From Micromonospora thermarum (lineage in GTDB: Bacteria > Actinomycetota > Actinomycetes > Mycobacteriales > Micromonosporaceae): a stretch of 42,814 nt of DNA. How positions within the stretch are numbered: the stretch's first letter is position 1; each line of letters opens with the position of its first letter. The stretch covers positions 1 to 42,814 of the forward strand of contig NZ_JAATEO010000040.1 in assembly GCF_012034245.1 (NCBI RefSeq). Direction: 5' to 3'. Under the pieces are notes generated by a model. That model was given only the letters and a program-made list of their open reading frames with translations. It was not told where the DNA came from and searched no databases. Position numbers and translations under genes: made by a program. Below, piece by piece: positions 15,954 to 23,530 of this stretch.

Positions 15954-16286
15954 GTGGACACCACACAACTCTTGAAGGGTGTGCTGGATCTCGCGGTCCT
16001 CGCCGTGCTCCGCGACGAGGATGGCTACGGCTACGACATCCTGCGCCGCCTGCGCGAGGCCGGCCTGGACGAGGTCGGCGACGCCTCCGTGTACGGCACG
16101 CTGCGGCGCCTCTTCGCCGCCGGCCTGCTCACCACGTACGTCGTGCCCAGCGAAGCCGGGCCGCACCGCAAGTACTACGCACTCAACGCCGCCGGCCGCG
16201 ACCAGCTGACCCGGTCCGGCAAGCTCTGGCGTTCGTTCGCCACGACCATGGACGCACTGCTCGACGATCGGGGGTTGGCGGCATGA
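15954..16286 (+). CDS. PadR-family transcriptional regulator
   Basis: This small 110-residue PadR-type winged-helix protein starts VDTTQLLKGVLDLAVLAVL, the usual N-terminus of the actinobacterial group. It continues GYGYDILRRL, DASVYGTLRRL (recognition helix), GLLTTYVV and the wing GPHRKYYAL. The short C-terminal helix for dimer formation ends near MDALLDDRG. The GTG at 15954 is chosen because it starts the conserved DTTQLLKG; upstream in-frame GTGs lie inside the operator. The stop overlaps the next start (ATGA), so it is co-translated with the HAAS membrane protein. In this common pair PadR controls its own operon, and the palindrome supports that. Confidence 0.93.
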   Translation: MDTTQLLKGVLDLAVLAVLRDEDGYGYDILRRLREAGLDEVGDASVYGTLRRLFAAGLLTTYVVPSEAGPHRKYYALNAAGRDQLTRSGKLWRSFATTMDALLDDRGLAA

Positions 16287-17329
16287 CCGTCACGGAGCAG
16301 GAGATCACCGACTACGTCGCCCGGGTCCGGGCCGCGCTCGCCGACCTGCCGCCGGCCGTCCGGGACGAGCTGACCGAGGACCTCGCGGAGCACCTGGCCG
16401 AGGTCGCCGCCGAGGCCGACGGGTCGCTGGTCGAGCGGCTGGGCGAGCCCGAGGCGTACGCCGCCGAGCTGCGCGGGGCGGCGGGCGTCGGTGCCGCGGG
16501 CGGCGACCGTCGCTTCAGTCGCCGGTTCGGGGCCGTGGGGGACCGGCTCCGCGCGCGGGTGCGGCGGTGGGACGCCCAGCTCGGACCACCCCTCGGGTAC
16601 GCCACGGCCAGCGAGTTCCTCCGGCTGCTCAACCCGGCCTGGTGGGTGGTGCGCGGCTACCTCGCGGCCATGCTGGTCACGGTCATCACCACCGGGGGTT
16701 CGTTCGGCCTGCTGCCGAGCCTCAACGGCAGTGAACTCGCCGGGCTGGTTCTCCTGGGCGGCAGCGTGCTCGCCTCGATCTGGCTCGGTCACCGCACGGC
16801 CGGGTTGAGCCGGCCGAAGCGCCGGCTGCTGCTCGCCGGGCACGCCGTACTGGTGGTCTTCGCCCTGGTCGGACTGGTCAGTGTGGACGACCGCGCCCGC
16901 TGGAACGACTACGGCGGCTACGAGCCGATCTCCGTCGACGGCCGGTACGACCACATCCGGGACGTCTTCGTGTACGACAGCGAGGGGCGGCTGGTGCAGA
17001 ACGCCCGGCTCTTCGACCAGAACGGCGACCCGATCCGGCTCGGCTACCCGGACTGTCCCGACCTCCGGGATCCCCACGGCACGGGCAACCCGCTGCTCCG
17101 CGCGTACCCGTACTGCCCGGACGCGGCGCCGTTCGCGCCGCGCCCGACGGTGACGGCACCCGGGCCGGTGCCCCCGCCGCTGCCCACCGCGTCGGGCGAG
17201 CCGACCGCGACTCCCGCGCCCACGGCGACTCCCGCGCCCACGGCGACTCCCGCTACGTCGGCGCCACCCGCGCCGACGGGCTCCGCGTCGCCGACTCCGG
17301 CATCGCCGAGCGCCGGGCCCACCGGCTGA
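16283..17329 (+). CDS. HAAS-domain membrane protein partnered with PadR
   Basis: The 348-residue protein begins with a HAAS-type helical domain (YVARVRAALADLPPAVRDEL, then LAEHLAEVAAEADGSLVERL and GEPEAYAAELR), which usually occurs next to PadR regulators. Three membrane segments follow, at about residues 128-150, 153-172 and 178-196. An extracytoplasmic part (YEPISVDGRYDHIRDVFVYD) follows. The last ~60 residues are a Pro/Thr/Ala-rich tail with an 18-bp DNA tandem repeat. It overlaps padR by 4 nt. The function is unknown; a membrane sensor or signalling role for HAAS proteins is only inferred from family context. A strong hairpin terminator follows. Confidence 0.82.
   Translation: MTVTEQEITDYVARVRAALADLPPAVRDELTEDLAEHLAEVAAEADGSLVERLGEPEAYAAELRGAAGVGAAGGDRRFSRRFGAVGDRLRARVRRWDAQLGPPLGYATASEFLRLLNPAWWVVRGYLAAMLVTVITTGGSFGLLPSLNGSELAGLVLLGGSVLASIWLGHRTAGLSRPKRRLLLAGHAVLVVFALVGLVSVDDRARWNDYGGYEPISVDGRYDHIRDVFVYDSEGRLVQNARLFDQNGDPIRLGYPDCPDLRDPHGTGNPLLRAYPYCPDAAPFAPRPTVTAPGPVPPPLPTASGEPTATPAPTATPAPTATPATSAPPAPTGSASPTPASPSAGPTG
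17207..17253 (+). repeat. 18-bp tandem repeat, 2.6 copies
   Basis: Units of GCGACTCCCGCGCCCACG occupy 17207-17224 and 17225-17242, followed by an 11-nt partial copy. They encode ATPAPT hexapeptides in the Pro-rich tail of the HAAS protein. The exactness at DNA level suggests recent slippage and possible length variation between strains. Confidence 0.85.
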
Positions 17330-17337
17330 GCGTGACG

Positions 17338-17376
17338 AAGGCCCTTTCGTGACACCGGGTGTCACGAAAGGGCCTT
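17338..17376. terminator. Perfect 19-bp-arm terminator after the padR operon
   Basis: The arms 17338-17356 and 17358-17376 are perfectly complementary around a single central base (AAGGCCCTTTCGTGACACC and its complement). It lies just after the HAAS gene stop. TTCCTCCTTCC follows on the plus strand. Confidence 0.9.
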
Positions 17377-17482
17377 CCTCCTTCCTGGGAAATGGCTGAA
17401 AGGATGAGGCGCACGGGGCGGCGGACGGTGCTGATGATCGCTACGGTGTCGTCCGCACATTCACCCCTCGGAAGGAAATCCC

Positions 17483-17965
17483 GTGTCAGAGCAGGTCGCA
17501 CCGCCCCCCGCACCGGACGCCGCCCAGCCTCAGCCCGGCGCCCAGGTGCCGCCGCCGGTCGAGGAGCCGGCCAAGAAGTCCGGTGGCAAGAAGGTGCTCG
17601 GCATCGTCGGCGCGATCGTCGTCTTCCTCGTGATCGCCGGTCTCAAGTTCGGCCTCGGTTCGGCGATCGGGGGCTTCCTCAACAAGGACGAGACCGCCGA
17701 CGCGAAGGCCGGCGACTGCATCGCCGAGCTGCCCGAGGTGACCGGCTCCGAGCAGGAGGAGGTCGACGGCGCCAAGGTGGTCGAGTGCACCTCCACCGAC
17801 GCCGCGTACACCGTGGTCGGTCGGGTCGACGGCCAGACCGAGGCGCAGGCCCGCACCGGTGCGGCCTGCGACCAGTTCTTCAAGGAGGGCCAGGAGGGCT
17901 ACGTCTTCTCCGCCATCGAGCCGGGCAAGACGGGCTACCTGCTCTGCCTGACCAAGAAGGCCTGA
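17483..17965 (+). CDS. Membrane-anchored LppU-like secreted protein
   Basis: The 160-residue protein has a Pro/Ala-rich cytoplasmic N-terminus (about 1-37) and one membrane helix (VLGIVGAIVVFLVIAGLKFG). The extracellular domain is of the LppU/SCO3897 type. That domain shows four Cys (GDCIAELP, KVVECTSTDAAYTVVGRVDG, AACDQFF, YLLCLT), probably two disulfides, and the typical GYVFSAIEPGKTGYLL end. The GTG at 17483 has GGAAGGAA about 6 nt upstream. The role is unknown. It stands alone between two hairpin terminators (17338 and 17988), so it is probably monocistronic. Confidence 0.8.
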   Translation: MSEQVAPPPAPDAAQPQPGAQVPPPVEEPAKKSGGKKVLGIVGAIVVFLVIAGLKFGLGSAIGGFLNKDETADAKAGDCIAELPEVTGSEQEEVDGAKVVECTSTDAAYTVVGRVDGQTEAQARTGAACDQFFKEGQEGYVFSAIEPGKTGYLLCLTKKA

Positions 17966-17987
17966 GCGACCCGACAGTCGGGACCGG

Positions 17988-18016
17988 CGGCGGCGCGGAT
18001 CACCACCGCGCCGCCG
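17988..18016. terminator. Perfect 11-bp hairpin after the LppU-like gene
   Basis: CGGCGGCGCGG (17988-17998) pairs with 18006-18016 around a 7-nt loop, about 22 nt after the stop codon. It has no T-tract, as is common in these genomes. Confidence 0.7.
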
Positions 18017-18164
18017 TCGCCGTGCCCGGGCCACCGGGGAGCGAACGGGAGGTGAATGCCACTTCTCCCGCGTCTTCCCGGCACGGTCGCGGCGTGGCAG
18101 GCTACCGGCACGTAGGACCACTGGGCGACCAGCCAACGATGACTGACCGCTAGGAGGACGGCCG

Positions 18165-18851
18165 ATGGGCGAGATGGTGACGTACCGGAGCAACGGGGGT
18201 ACGGGCGAGGGGTATCTCGCGATACCGTCCGGCGGTGCGGCCAGCCCGGCGGTCATCGTCATCCAGGACTGGTGGGGTCTCGTACCCCACGTCCGGGCGG
18301 TCGTCGACCGGTTCGCCGAGGCCGGTTTCGTGGCCCTCGCCCCGGACTTCCGGCACGGCGGGCCGGCCAGCAAGCCGGACGAACCCCGCCAGATCCTGAA
18401 CAGCACGCAGATGGACGAGGCCGCTGCCGACATCGCGGGCGCGGCCGACTACCTCGCCGGCCGCCTCGAGGTCACCGGCAAGATCGGCTGTGCCGGTTTC
18501 TGCGCCGGGGCCAGCCTGGCCCTGTGGGCCGCCACCCGCACCGAGCGCATCGTGGCGACCGCCGCGTTCTACCCCCGCCTGCCCTGGGAGGGGATGCGTC
18601 CCGAGTGGAGCGACTACGCGGGCAAGGCCGCGGTCATCCACTGTTCCGAGGCCGACGGCACCTCGGCGGCCGACGGCGTGCAGACCGTCCGCAGGGCCAT
18701 CGAGACCGCCGGCGGCACCTGCCAGACGTACGACTACCCGGGCACCGCGCACGCCTTCTTCAACGAGGACCGGCCGGAGAACTTCGACCAGCGCGCCGCC
18801 GCCACCGCCTGGGCCCGCACCCTCGAACTCTTCCGGGCGAAGCTTGGCTGA
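18165..18851 (+). CDS. Dienelactone hydrolase family protein
   Basis: This 228-residue alpha/beta hydrolase is of the dienelactone hydrolase family. The nucleophile is a cysteine, Cys113 in GFCAGAS. The histidine is His196 in GTAHAFFNE. The acid is probably Asp164 in HCSEADG. The segment VIVIQDWWGLVPHVR occupies the place of the QE-GVN motif. The family cleaves lactones or esters in aromatic breakdown, but most members, including this type, have no known substrate. AGGAGG lies 8 nt before the ATG, a strong ribosome site. The uracil-DNA glycosylase gene follows closely on the same strand. Confidence 0.9.
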   Translation: MGEMVTYRSNGGTGEGYLAIPSGGAASPAVIVIQDWWGLVPHVRAVVDRFAEAGFVALAPDFRHGGPASKPDEPRQILNSTQMDEAAADIAGAADYLAGRLEVTGKIGCAGFCAGASLALWAATRTERIVATAAFYPRLPWEGMRPEWSDYAGKAAVIHCSEADGTSAADGVQTVRRAIETAGGTCQTYDYPGTAHAFFNEDRPENFDQRAAATAWARTLELFRAKLG

Positions 18852-18873
18852 GGGATTGCCGGGAAACCCCGGG

Positions 18874-19611
18874 GTGAGCGCGCGTACGCCCGAGGAGGTC
18901 GTCGCCCGCGCCGCGCGGGCGACCGACCTGGCCGACCTCGACGGCGCGGTGAGCGACTGCTTCGCCTGCCCCCGGCTGGTCGACTGGCGTGAGGAGGTCG
19001 CCCGCACCCGCCGGGCAGCCTTCCGCGACCAGGAGTACTGGGGCCGCCCGGTGCCCGGCTTCGGCGACCCGGCCGCCCGCATCGCGATCCTCGGCCTCGC
19101 CCCCGCCGCCCACGGCGGCAACCGCACCGGCCGCATCTTCACCGGCGACCGCTCGGGGGACGTCCTCTTCGCCGCCCTGCACCGGGCGGGGCTCGCGAAC
19201 CAACCGACCAGCGTCGCCGCGGACGACGGGCTGTCGCTCCGGGACACCCGGATCTTCGCGGCGGTGCGCTGCGCGCCGCCGGACAACAAGCCCACCCCGG
19301 CCGAGCGGGACACGTGCGCGCCGTGGCTGCGCCGTGAGGTCGAGCTGATCCGGCCGACCCTGCGCGTCGTGGTCACGCTGGGTGCGTTCGCGTGGGCCGC
19401 GTGGTGGCCGACGCTACGTCAGGTGTACGGCGTGCGCCCGCCCGGTCCGAGACCGGTGTTCGCGCATGGGGCACACTGGTCCGGCACGGCCGTACCGGAA
19501 GTGCTGGGCTGCTACCACGTCAGCCAGCAGAACACCTTCACAGGGCGGCTGACACCAGGAATGCTGGACGACGTGTTCACCCGGGCGAAGCGGCTGGCCG
19601 GGGTGGAGTAG
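18874..19611 (+). CDS. Family 5 uracil-DNA glycosylase (UdgB type)
   Basis: This enzyme removes uracil, and probably other deaminated bases, from DNA. It carries the four cysteines of the [4Fe-4S] cluster found in families 4 and 5 (CFACPRL near the N-terminus, and RCAPPDNK and DTCAPWL later). Motif A is GLAPAAHGGNRTGRIFTG, the family-5 form lacking the usual catalytic Asp/Asn. Motif B is GCYHVSQQNTFTGRLTP. About 245 residues is normal. The start is uncertain. I use the GTG at 18874; TTG codons at 18844 and 18856 are in frame, and the first would overlap the end of the hydrolase gene by 8 nt. It is probably co-transcribed with that gene. Confidence 0.88.
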   Translation: MSARTPEEVVARAARATDLADLDGAVSDCFACPRLVDWREEVARTRRAAFRDQEYWGRPVPGFGDPAARIAILGLAPAAHGGNRTGRIFTGDRSGDVLFAALHRAGLANQPTSVAADDGLSLRDTRIFAAVRCAPPDNKPTPAERDTCAPWLRREVELIRPTLRVVVTLGAFAWAAWWPTLRQVYGVRPPGPRPVFAHGAHWSGTAVPEVLGCYHVSQQNTFTGRLTPGMLDDVFTRAKRLAGVE

Positions 19612-19690
19612 AGGCTGCGGGGCGATGGCGATGACGGACGGTACGCGTCGACCCCCACCGTACGCCCCGACGGCGGCAGGGTAGGCCGGC

Positions 19691-20422
19691 ATGGATTTCA
19701 GCGTGCTGCGCAGGTGGTGGCCCGTCGCCGCGGTCGCCGCCCTGCTCGCCGTCGCCGCGATCACGGCCGCGCACTCGTCGCTCGGCGCGAGCCGCATCCC
19801 GCCCGCCGCGGAGAACGTGCCCTTCATCCCGGAGTACCCGACCGCCGAGCCGGCGCCCTCGATCCCCGTCGAGCCCCGCGAGTCGGCGGACGAGACCCGC
19901 ACCCGCATCCCGCCGTGGATCGCCACGACGGCGCTGGTGCTGCTCGGCCTGGCGTTGCTCGCCGCGTTCGGCTACCTCGCCGTGACGCTGGTGCGCGGCG
20001 CGGTCCGGCGGGTCACCCGGCGGCTTCCCGCGCATCGCCCCCGGAGTACGGCGCAGGGCACCGCGCGAGAGGTCGTGGCGGCCCTCGACGCCGGCCTGGT
20101 CGACCTGGACGACGCCGACACCGACCCGCGCACTGCGGTCATCGCCTGCTGGGTACGCCTCGAAGAGGCCGCCGCCGGAGCCGGCGTGCCCCGGCTCGCC
20201 GGGGACACACCCACCGACCTGGTCACCCGACTGCTGCGCGGCGACGCGGCGGCGGGCGTCCCGGCCATCGCCAGCGCGGACGTGCTGGCCGAGTTCGCGC
20301 ACGTCTTCCGGGAGGCCCGGTACGCGACACGGCCCGTGGACGAGAGCACCCGCGACCAGGCCCGGGCCGCCCTGCGCCGGCTGCGGGGCGAACTGACCGC
20401 CGTGGCGGGGGTGGGGGCGTGA
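19691..20422 (+). CDS. DUF4129 membrane protein
   Basis: This 243-residue protein has an N-terminal membrane helix (WWPVAAVAALLAVAAITA), a Pro-rich extracellular loop and a second helix (ATTALVLLGLALLAAFGYLA). The cytoplasmic C-terminal DUF4129 domain has AVIACWVRLEEAAAGAGVPR, TPTDLVTRLL and EFAHVFREARYATRPVDEST. DUF4129 proteins sit with MoxR ATPases and DUF58 proteins and often with transglutaminase proteins. Here it opens that cluster. A tiny frame at 20419 overlaps its stop as GTGA, so translation may continue into the following genes. Confidence 0.85.
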   Translation: MDFSVLRRWWPVAAVAALLAVAAITAAHSSLGASRIPPAAENVPFIPEYPTAEPAPSIPVEPRESADETRTRIPPWIATTALVLLGLALLAAFGYLAVTLVRGAVRRVTRRLPAHRPRSTAQGTAREVVAALDAGLVDLDDADTDPRTAVIACWVRLEEAAAGAGVPRLAGDTPTDLVTRLLRGDAAAGVPAIASADVLAEFAHVFREARYATRPVDESTRDQARAALRRLRGELTAVAGVGA

Positions 20423-20478
20423 ACGAGCCGATCGGACGCGGTGCTCCCGCGCCGCGCGCCCGGGAGGCGGCGGCATGA
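20419..20478 (+). CDS. Possible 19-codon coupling mini-ORF
   Basis: A GTG at 20419 overlaps the DUF4129 stop as GTGA. The frame ends at 20478, overlapping the next ATG (20475) as ATGA. It has no ribosome site of its own and encodes a short Ala/Arg/Pro-rich peptide. It may only carry ribosomes from one gene to the next, or be chance. Confidence 0.25.
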   Translation: MNEPIGRGAPAPRAREAAA

Positions 20479-21050
20479 GCAGCACGAGCATCGACGACCT
20501 GCTCAGTGCCGAGGAGGACCGGCCGCCACGCCGGCCGCGCTCCGGGGGCCGGGCCGGGCAGGTGCTGCGGACGCTCGTCGCCGTGGCCGCCGTCGTGGTC
20601 GTCCTGGTAGCCGGTCTCCGGGCCGTGGGCCTGCGGGTGTCGCTGCTGGTCCTCGTGGCCGGGGTGGTCGCCCTGTTCACGGTACGCCGGATCGTGGCCG
20701 CCCTGGCCCCGCCGCCACCACCAGGTCCCGCCGCTCGCCGGGCCGAGACGGACGAGGGCAGGGCCATGCCCACCGGAGACGCGCTGCGCACCGCGATCAA
20801 CGGGTGGGAACGACCGCTGGACTGGGCGTCGGGCAACCGTGAGCGGTTCGCCGAGCGGATCCTGCCCCGCCTCGGTGAGCTCGCCGACGAGCGCCTGCGC
20901 CAGCGCCACGGCCTGACCCGGGAGACGGATCCCGCCCGGGCCCGGGCCCTGCTGGGTGACCCGCTGTGGACCTTCCTCGCCGCGCCTTCCCGCCGCCCCC
21001 CGTCGCCGCGTGACCTCGCGGCGATCGTCGCCGAACTGGAGAAGATATGA
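20475..21050 (+). CDS. Membrane protein of the MoxR/DUF58 cluster
   Basis: The 191-residue protein has an N-terminal cytoplasmic arm and two adjacent membrane helices (TLVAVAAVVVVLVAGLRAVG and VSLLVLVAGVVALFTVRRIV). A Pro-rich linker and a cytoplasmic helical domain follow (WERPLDWASGNRERFAERIL, LADERLRQRHGLTRETDP, LLGDPLWTFL). I do not know a named family, but this protein type is regularly found between DUF4129 and MoxR genes in actinobacteria. GGGAGG lies 7 nt before the ATG. Its stop overlaps the moxR start (ATGA). It probably works with the MoxR ATPase at the membrane; this is inferred from position. Confidence 0.82.
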   Translation: MSSTSIDDLLSAEEDRPPRRPRSGGRAGQVLRTLVAVAAVVVVLVAGLRAVGLRVSLLVLVAGVVALFTVRRIVAALAPPPPPGPAARRAETDEGRAMPTGDALRTAINGWERPLDWASGNRERFAERILPRLGELADERLRQRHGLTRETDPARARALLGDPLWTFLAAPSRRPPSPRDLAAIVAELEKI

Positions 21051-22054
21051 ACGACGTGGCCCGGACCATGCCACCCGCCGAGGTCGGCCACCTCGCCCGG
21101 GCGGTGCTGGACGCGGTCGGCGAGGTCGTGGTCGGCAAGCGGGAGTCGCTGGAACTGGTGCTCGCCGGCATCCTCGCCGGCGGCCACGTGCTCCTGGAGG
21201 ACCTGCCCGGCCTGGGCAAGACGCTGACCGCCCGCACCTTCGCGCAGGCGCTGGGGCTGGACTTCCGCCGCCTCCAGTTCACCCCCGACCTCCTGCCGGC
21301 CGACGTGACCGGCTCCTTCCTCTACGACCAGCGCAGCGGCGACTTCGCCTTCCGCGCCGGCCCGGTCTTCACCAACCTGCTCCTCGCGGACGAGATCAAC
21401 CGCACCCCGCCGAAGACCCAGTCGGCGCTGCTGGAGGCCATGCAGGAGAAGCAGGTCTCGGTGGAGGGCGTCACGTACCGGCTGGACGAGCCCTTCCACG
21501 TGCTCGCCACGGCGAACCCGGTCGAGTACGAGGGCACGTACCCGCTGCCGGAGGCGCAGCTGGACCGCTTCCTGCTCCGGGTCTCCTTCGGTTACCCCGA
21601 CCACGGGGAGGAGTGGGAGGTGCTGCGTCGCCGGATGGCCCGCCGCCGCGAGGAGGCCGAGATCAAGCCGGTCGTCGATTCGGCGACGCTGCGCGCCATG
21701 CAGGCCGCGCTGGAGGACGTGGTCGTGGAGGACTCGGTCGGCCGGTACATCGTGGCCCTGACCGCGGCCACCCGGGAGCACCCGTCGGTGCTGGTCGGCG
21801 CCTCGCCGCGCGGCTCGCTGGCGCTGCTCCTGCTGGCCCGCGTCCGGGCCGTCATGGGGGGCCGGGACTACGTCGTGCCGGAGGACGTGAAGGACGTCGC
21901 GGTGCCGGCGCTCGCGCACCGCATCACACTGCGCCCGGAGATGTGGCTGCGCCGGGTCGACCCGTCCTTCGTGGTCGGTGAGGTGCTGGCCGGCACGCCG
22001 GCCCCCGCCAGCGGTGCCCTCCCCAGCTACGCGGCCGGCCGGCCCGGGCTCTGA
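21047..22054 (+). CDS. MoxR-family AAA+ ATPase
   Basis: This 335-residue AAA+ chaperone-like ATPase is of the MoxR type. Walker A is LPGLGKT with Lys58, and Walker B is LLLADEINR near residue 115. The pre-sensor loop is RTPPKTQSALLEAMQEKQVS, sensor 1 is VLATANPVEYEGTYPLPEAQ and the arginine finger region is LDRFLLR. The C-terminal lid has GASPRGSLALLLLARVRA. MoxR proteins assist assembly or activation of partner complexes, usually together with DUF58 and VWA proteins encoded nearby. It overlaps both neighbours by 1-4 nt, so the operon is tightly coupled. Confidence 0.95.
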   Translation: MNDVARTMPPAEVGHLARAVLDAVGEVVVGKRESLELVLAGILAGGHVLLEDLPGLGKTLTARTFAQALGLDFRRLQFTPDLLPADVTGSFLYDQRSGDFAFRAGPVFTNLLLADEINRTPPKTQSALLEAMQEKQVSVEGVTYRLDEPFHVLATANPVEYEGTYPLPEAQLDRFLLRVSFGYPDHGEEWEVLRRRMARRREEAEIKPVVDSATLRAMQAALEDVVVEDSVGRYIVALTAATREHPSVLVGASPRGSLALLLLARVRAVMGGRDYVVPEDVKDVAVPALAHRITLRPEMWLRRVDPSFVVGEVLAGTPAPASGALPSYAAGRPGL

Positions 22055-23475
22055 TGACGGCGCCCGCCCCGCCCCCGTACGCGGTGGCCGAGCCGGAACC
22101 CGCGGTGCCGCCGACGGAGCCGGAGACCGGCTGGGTGCCGACCCCGGCGCTGGGCCGGGCCGTGCTGCTCACCGGGCTGCTGCTGATCGCCGGCGTCCTG
22201 CTGGGCCGGGTCGACCTCATCGTGCTGGCCGCGCCGATCGCGCTGGGCACCGCGTACGCCATGCGTCGCCGGCCCGGCACGGCGCCGCAGGTGTGGATCA
22301 CCGCCGCCGACGGTGACCTGGTCGAGGGCGGGGAGCTGAGCGGCACGGTCAGCGTGGGAAACCCGGACCTCGTCGGGTACGACGTGGCGGTCCTGCGTAC
22401 CCGGGTGTCGCCGTGGCTGCGGGTGGAGCGGGCCACGCTCGCCGGCGCCACCACCGCCACCGCCTCGGAGCGCGTCCCCTCGGTGGTGGACCGCCCGTTC
22501 GCGACCTCGGTGCCGCCCGACGCGGCGGTCGACCTGGAGCTGACCGGCACGGCCCGGCGATGGGGCCGGCACCCGCTCGGCCCGGCCGGCGCCCGGGTGG
22601 CCGCCGCGCAGGGCCTGCTCGTCTCCCGGGCGGTGATCGTCGAACCGGCCCGGGTCCGGGTCTACCCGGTCACCGAGCCCTTCGACGCGGTCGAGGCGAT
22701 GCCCCGGGCCGCCGGGCTGGTCGGCGCCCACCACTCCCGCCGGCCCGGCGAGGGCGGGGAGCTGGCGGGTGTCCGGATCTTCGCTCCGGGTGACCGGCTG
22801 CGCCGGATCGACTGGCGGGTTTCCCTGCGCGCCCGGCAACTGCACGTGGCGGCGACCCTCTCCGACCGGGACGCCGAGGTGGTGGTGCTGCTGGACGTGC
22901 TCGCCGAGGCGGGCACGTCCGGCGGTGTCAGCGGAGCGGCATCGGTCCTGGACACCACCGTCCGGGCCGCCGCGGCGATCGCGGAGCACTACCTGCACCG
23001 CGGGGACCGGGTCGCGCTCCAGGAGTACGGGCCCGCGGCGCGGCGGCTGCGGCCGGGCACCGGCCGGCGCCACTACCTGACGGTGCTGGAGTGGCTGCTG
23101 GACGTCGAGGCCGGAGACTCGCCCCACGACCCCTCCGAGTTCGCCTTCGGCACCCAGATGATCTCGCCGGACGCGCTGGCGGTCGTCCTCACCCCGCTCC
23201 TCGACGAGCGGTCCGCGCAGATGCTCGCGCGGCTCGCCCGCTCCGGCCGGTTCGTGGTGGCGGTGGACACCCTGCCCGCCGACCTGCCGCCGCCGAAGGG
23301 GCGGGGCTGGGCCGAGGTGGCGTACCGGCTGTGGCGGCTGGACCGGGACACGATGATCGAGCAGCTGCGCGAGCACGGTGTGCCGGTGGTGCGCTGGGCC
23401 GGGGCGGGTAGCCTCGACCAGGTGCTGCGGGACGTGGCCCGGCTGGCCACCGCCCCGAGGGCGGGGACCCGGTGA
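22054..23475 (+). CDS. DUF58 domain protein
   Basis: This 473-residue protein has two membrane helices near the N-terminus (AVLLTGLLLIAGVLLG and LIVLAAPIALGTAYAM). An extracellular or immunoglobulin-like region follows, then the DUF58 domain, whose hallmark GDRLRRIDWRVSLRARQLHV lies near residue 245. The C-terminal half resembles a von Willebrand A-like fold (VVLLDVLAEAGTS, AVVLTPLLDE, RFVVAVDTLP), common in MoxR partners. It starts with TGATG overlap to moxR. It probably binds or is activated by MoxR; the process served is not known. Confidence 0.9.
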   Translation: MTAPAPPPYAVAEPEPAVPPTEPETGWVPTPALGRAVLLTGLLLIAGVLLGRVDLIVLAAPIALGTAYAMRRRPGTAPQVWITAADGDLVEGGELSGTVSVGNPDLVGYDVAVLRTRVSPWLRVERATLAGATTATASERVPSVVDRPFATSVPPDAAVDLELTGTARRWGRHPLGPAGARVAAAQGLLVSRAVIVEPARVRVYPVTEPFDAVEAMPRAAGLVGAHHSRRPGEGGELAGVRIFAPGDRLRRIDWRVSLRARQLHVAATLSDRDAEVVVLLDVLAEAGTSGGVSGAASVLDTTVRAAAAIAEHYLHRGDRVALQEYGPAARRLRPGTGRRHYLTVLEWLLDVEAGDSPHDPSEFAFGTQMISPDALAVVLTPLLDERSAQMLARLARSGRFVVAVDTLPADLPPPKGRGWAEVAYRLWRLDRDTMIEQLREHGVPVVRWAGAGSLDQVLRDVARLATAPRAGTR

Positions 23476-23528
23476 GCGCGAGGAACGCAGCGGAGCGGAG
23501 TCCCGCGGTCGCGAACGAAGGCGGGCGC
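23475..23528. repeat. GAGCG-rich intergenic repeat-like segment
   Basis: The segment from the DUF58 stop to the next gene holds the phrases GAGCGCGAGGAACGCAGCGG and CCGCGGTCGCGAACGAAG. I recall such stretches as a dispersed short intergenic repeat in Micromonospora and Salinispora genomes. It begins at the stop codon, as those repeats often do. Only one copy is in this window, so the assignment rests on memory. Confidence 0.4.
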
Positions 23529-23530
23529 AG

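Noticed and set aside
16283..17329. PadR-HAAS pair as a novel anti-sigma or defence system
   Set aside because: No sigma factor or effector domain is present; this is a common actinobacterial pair.
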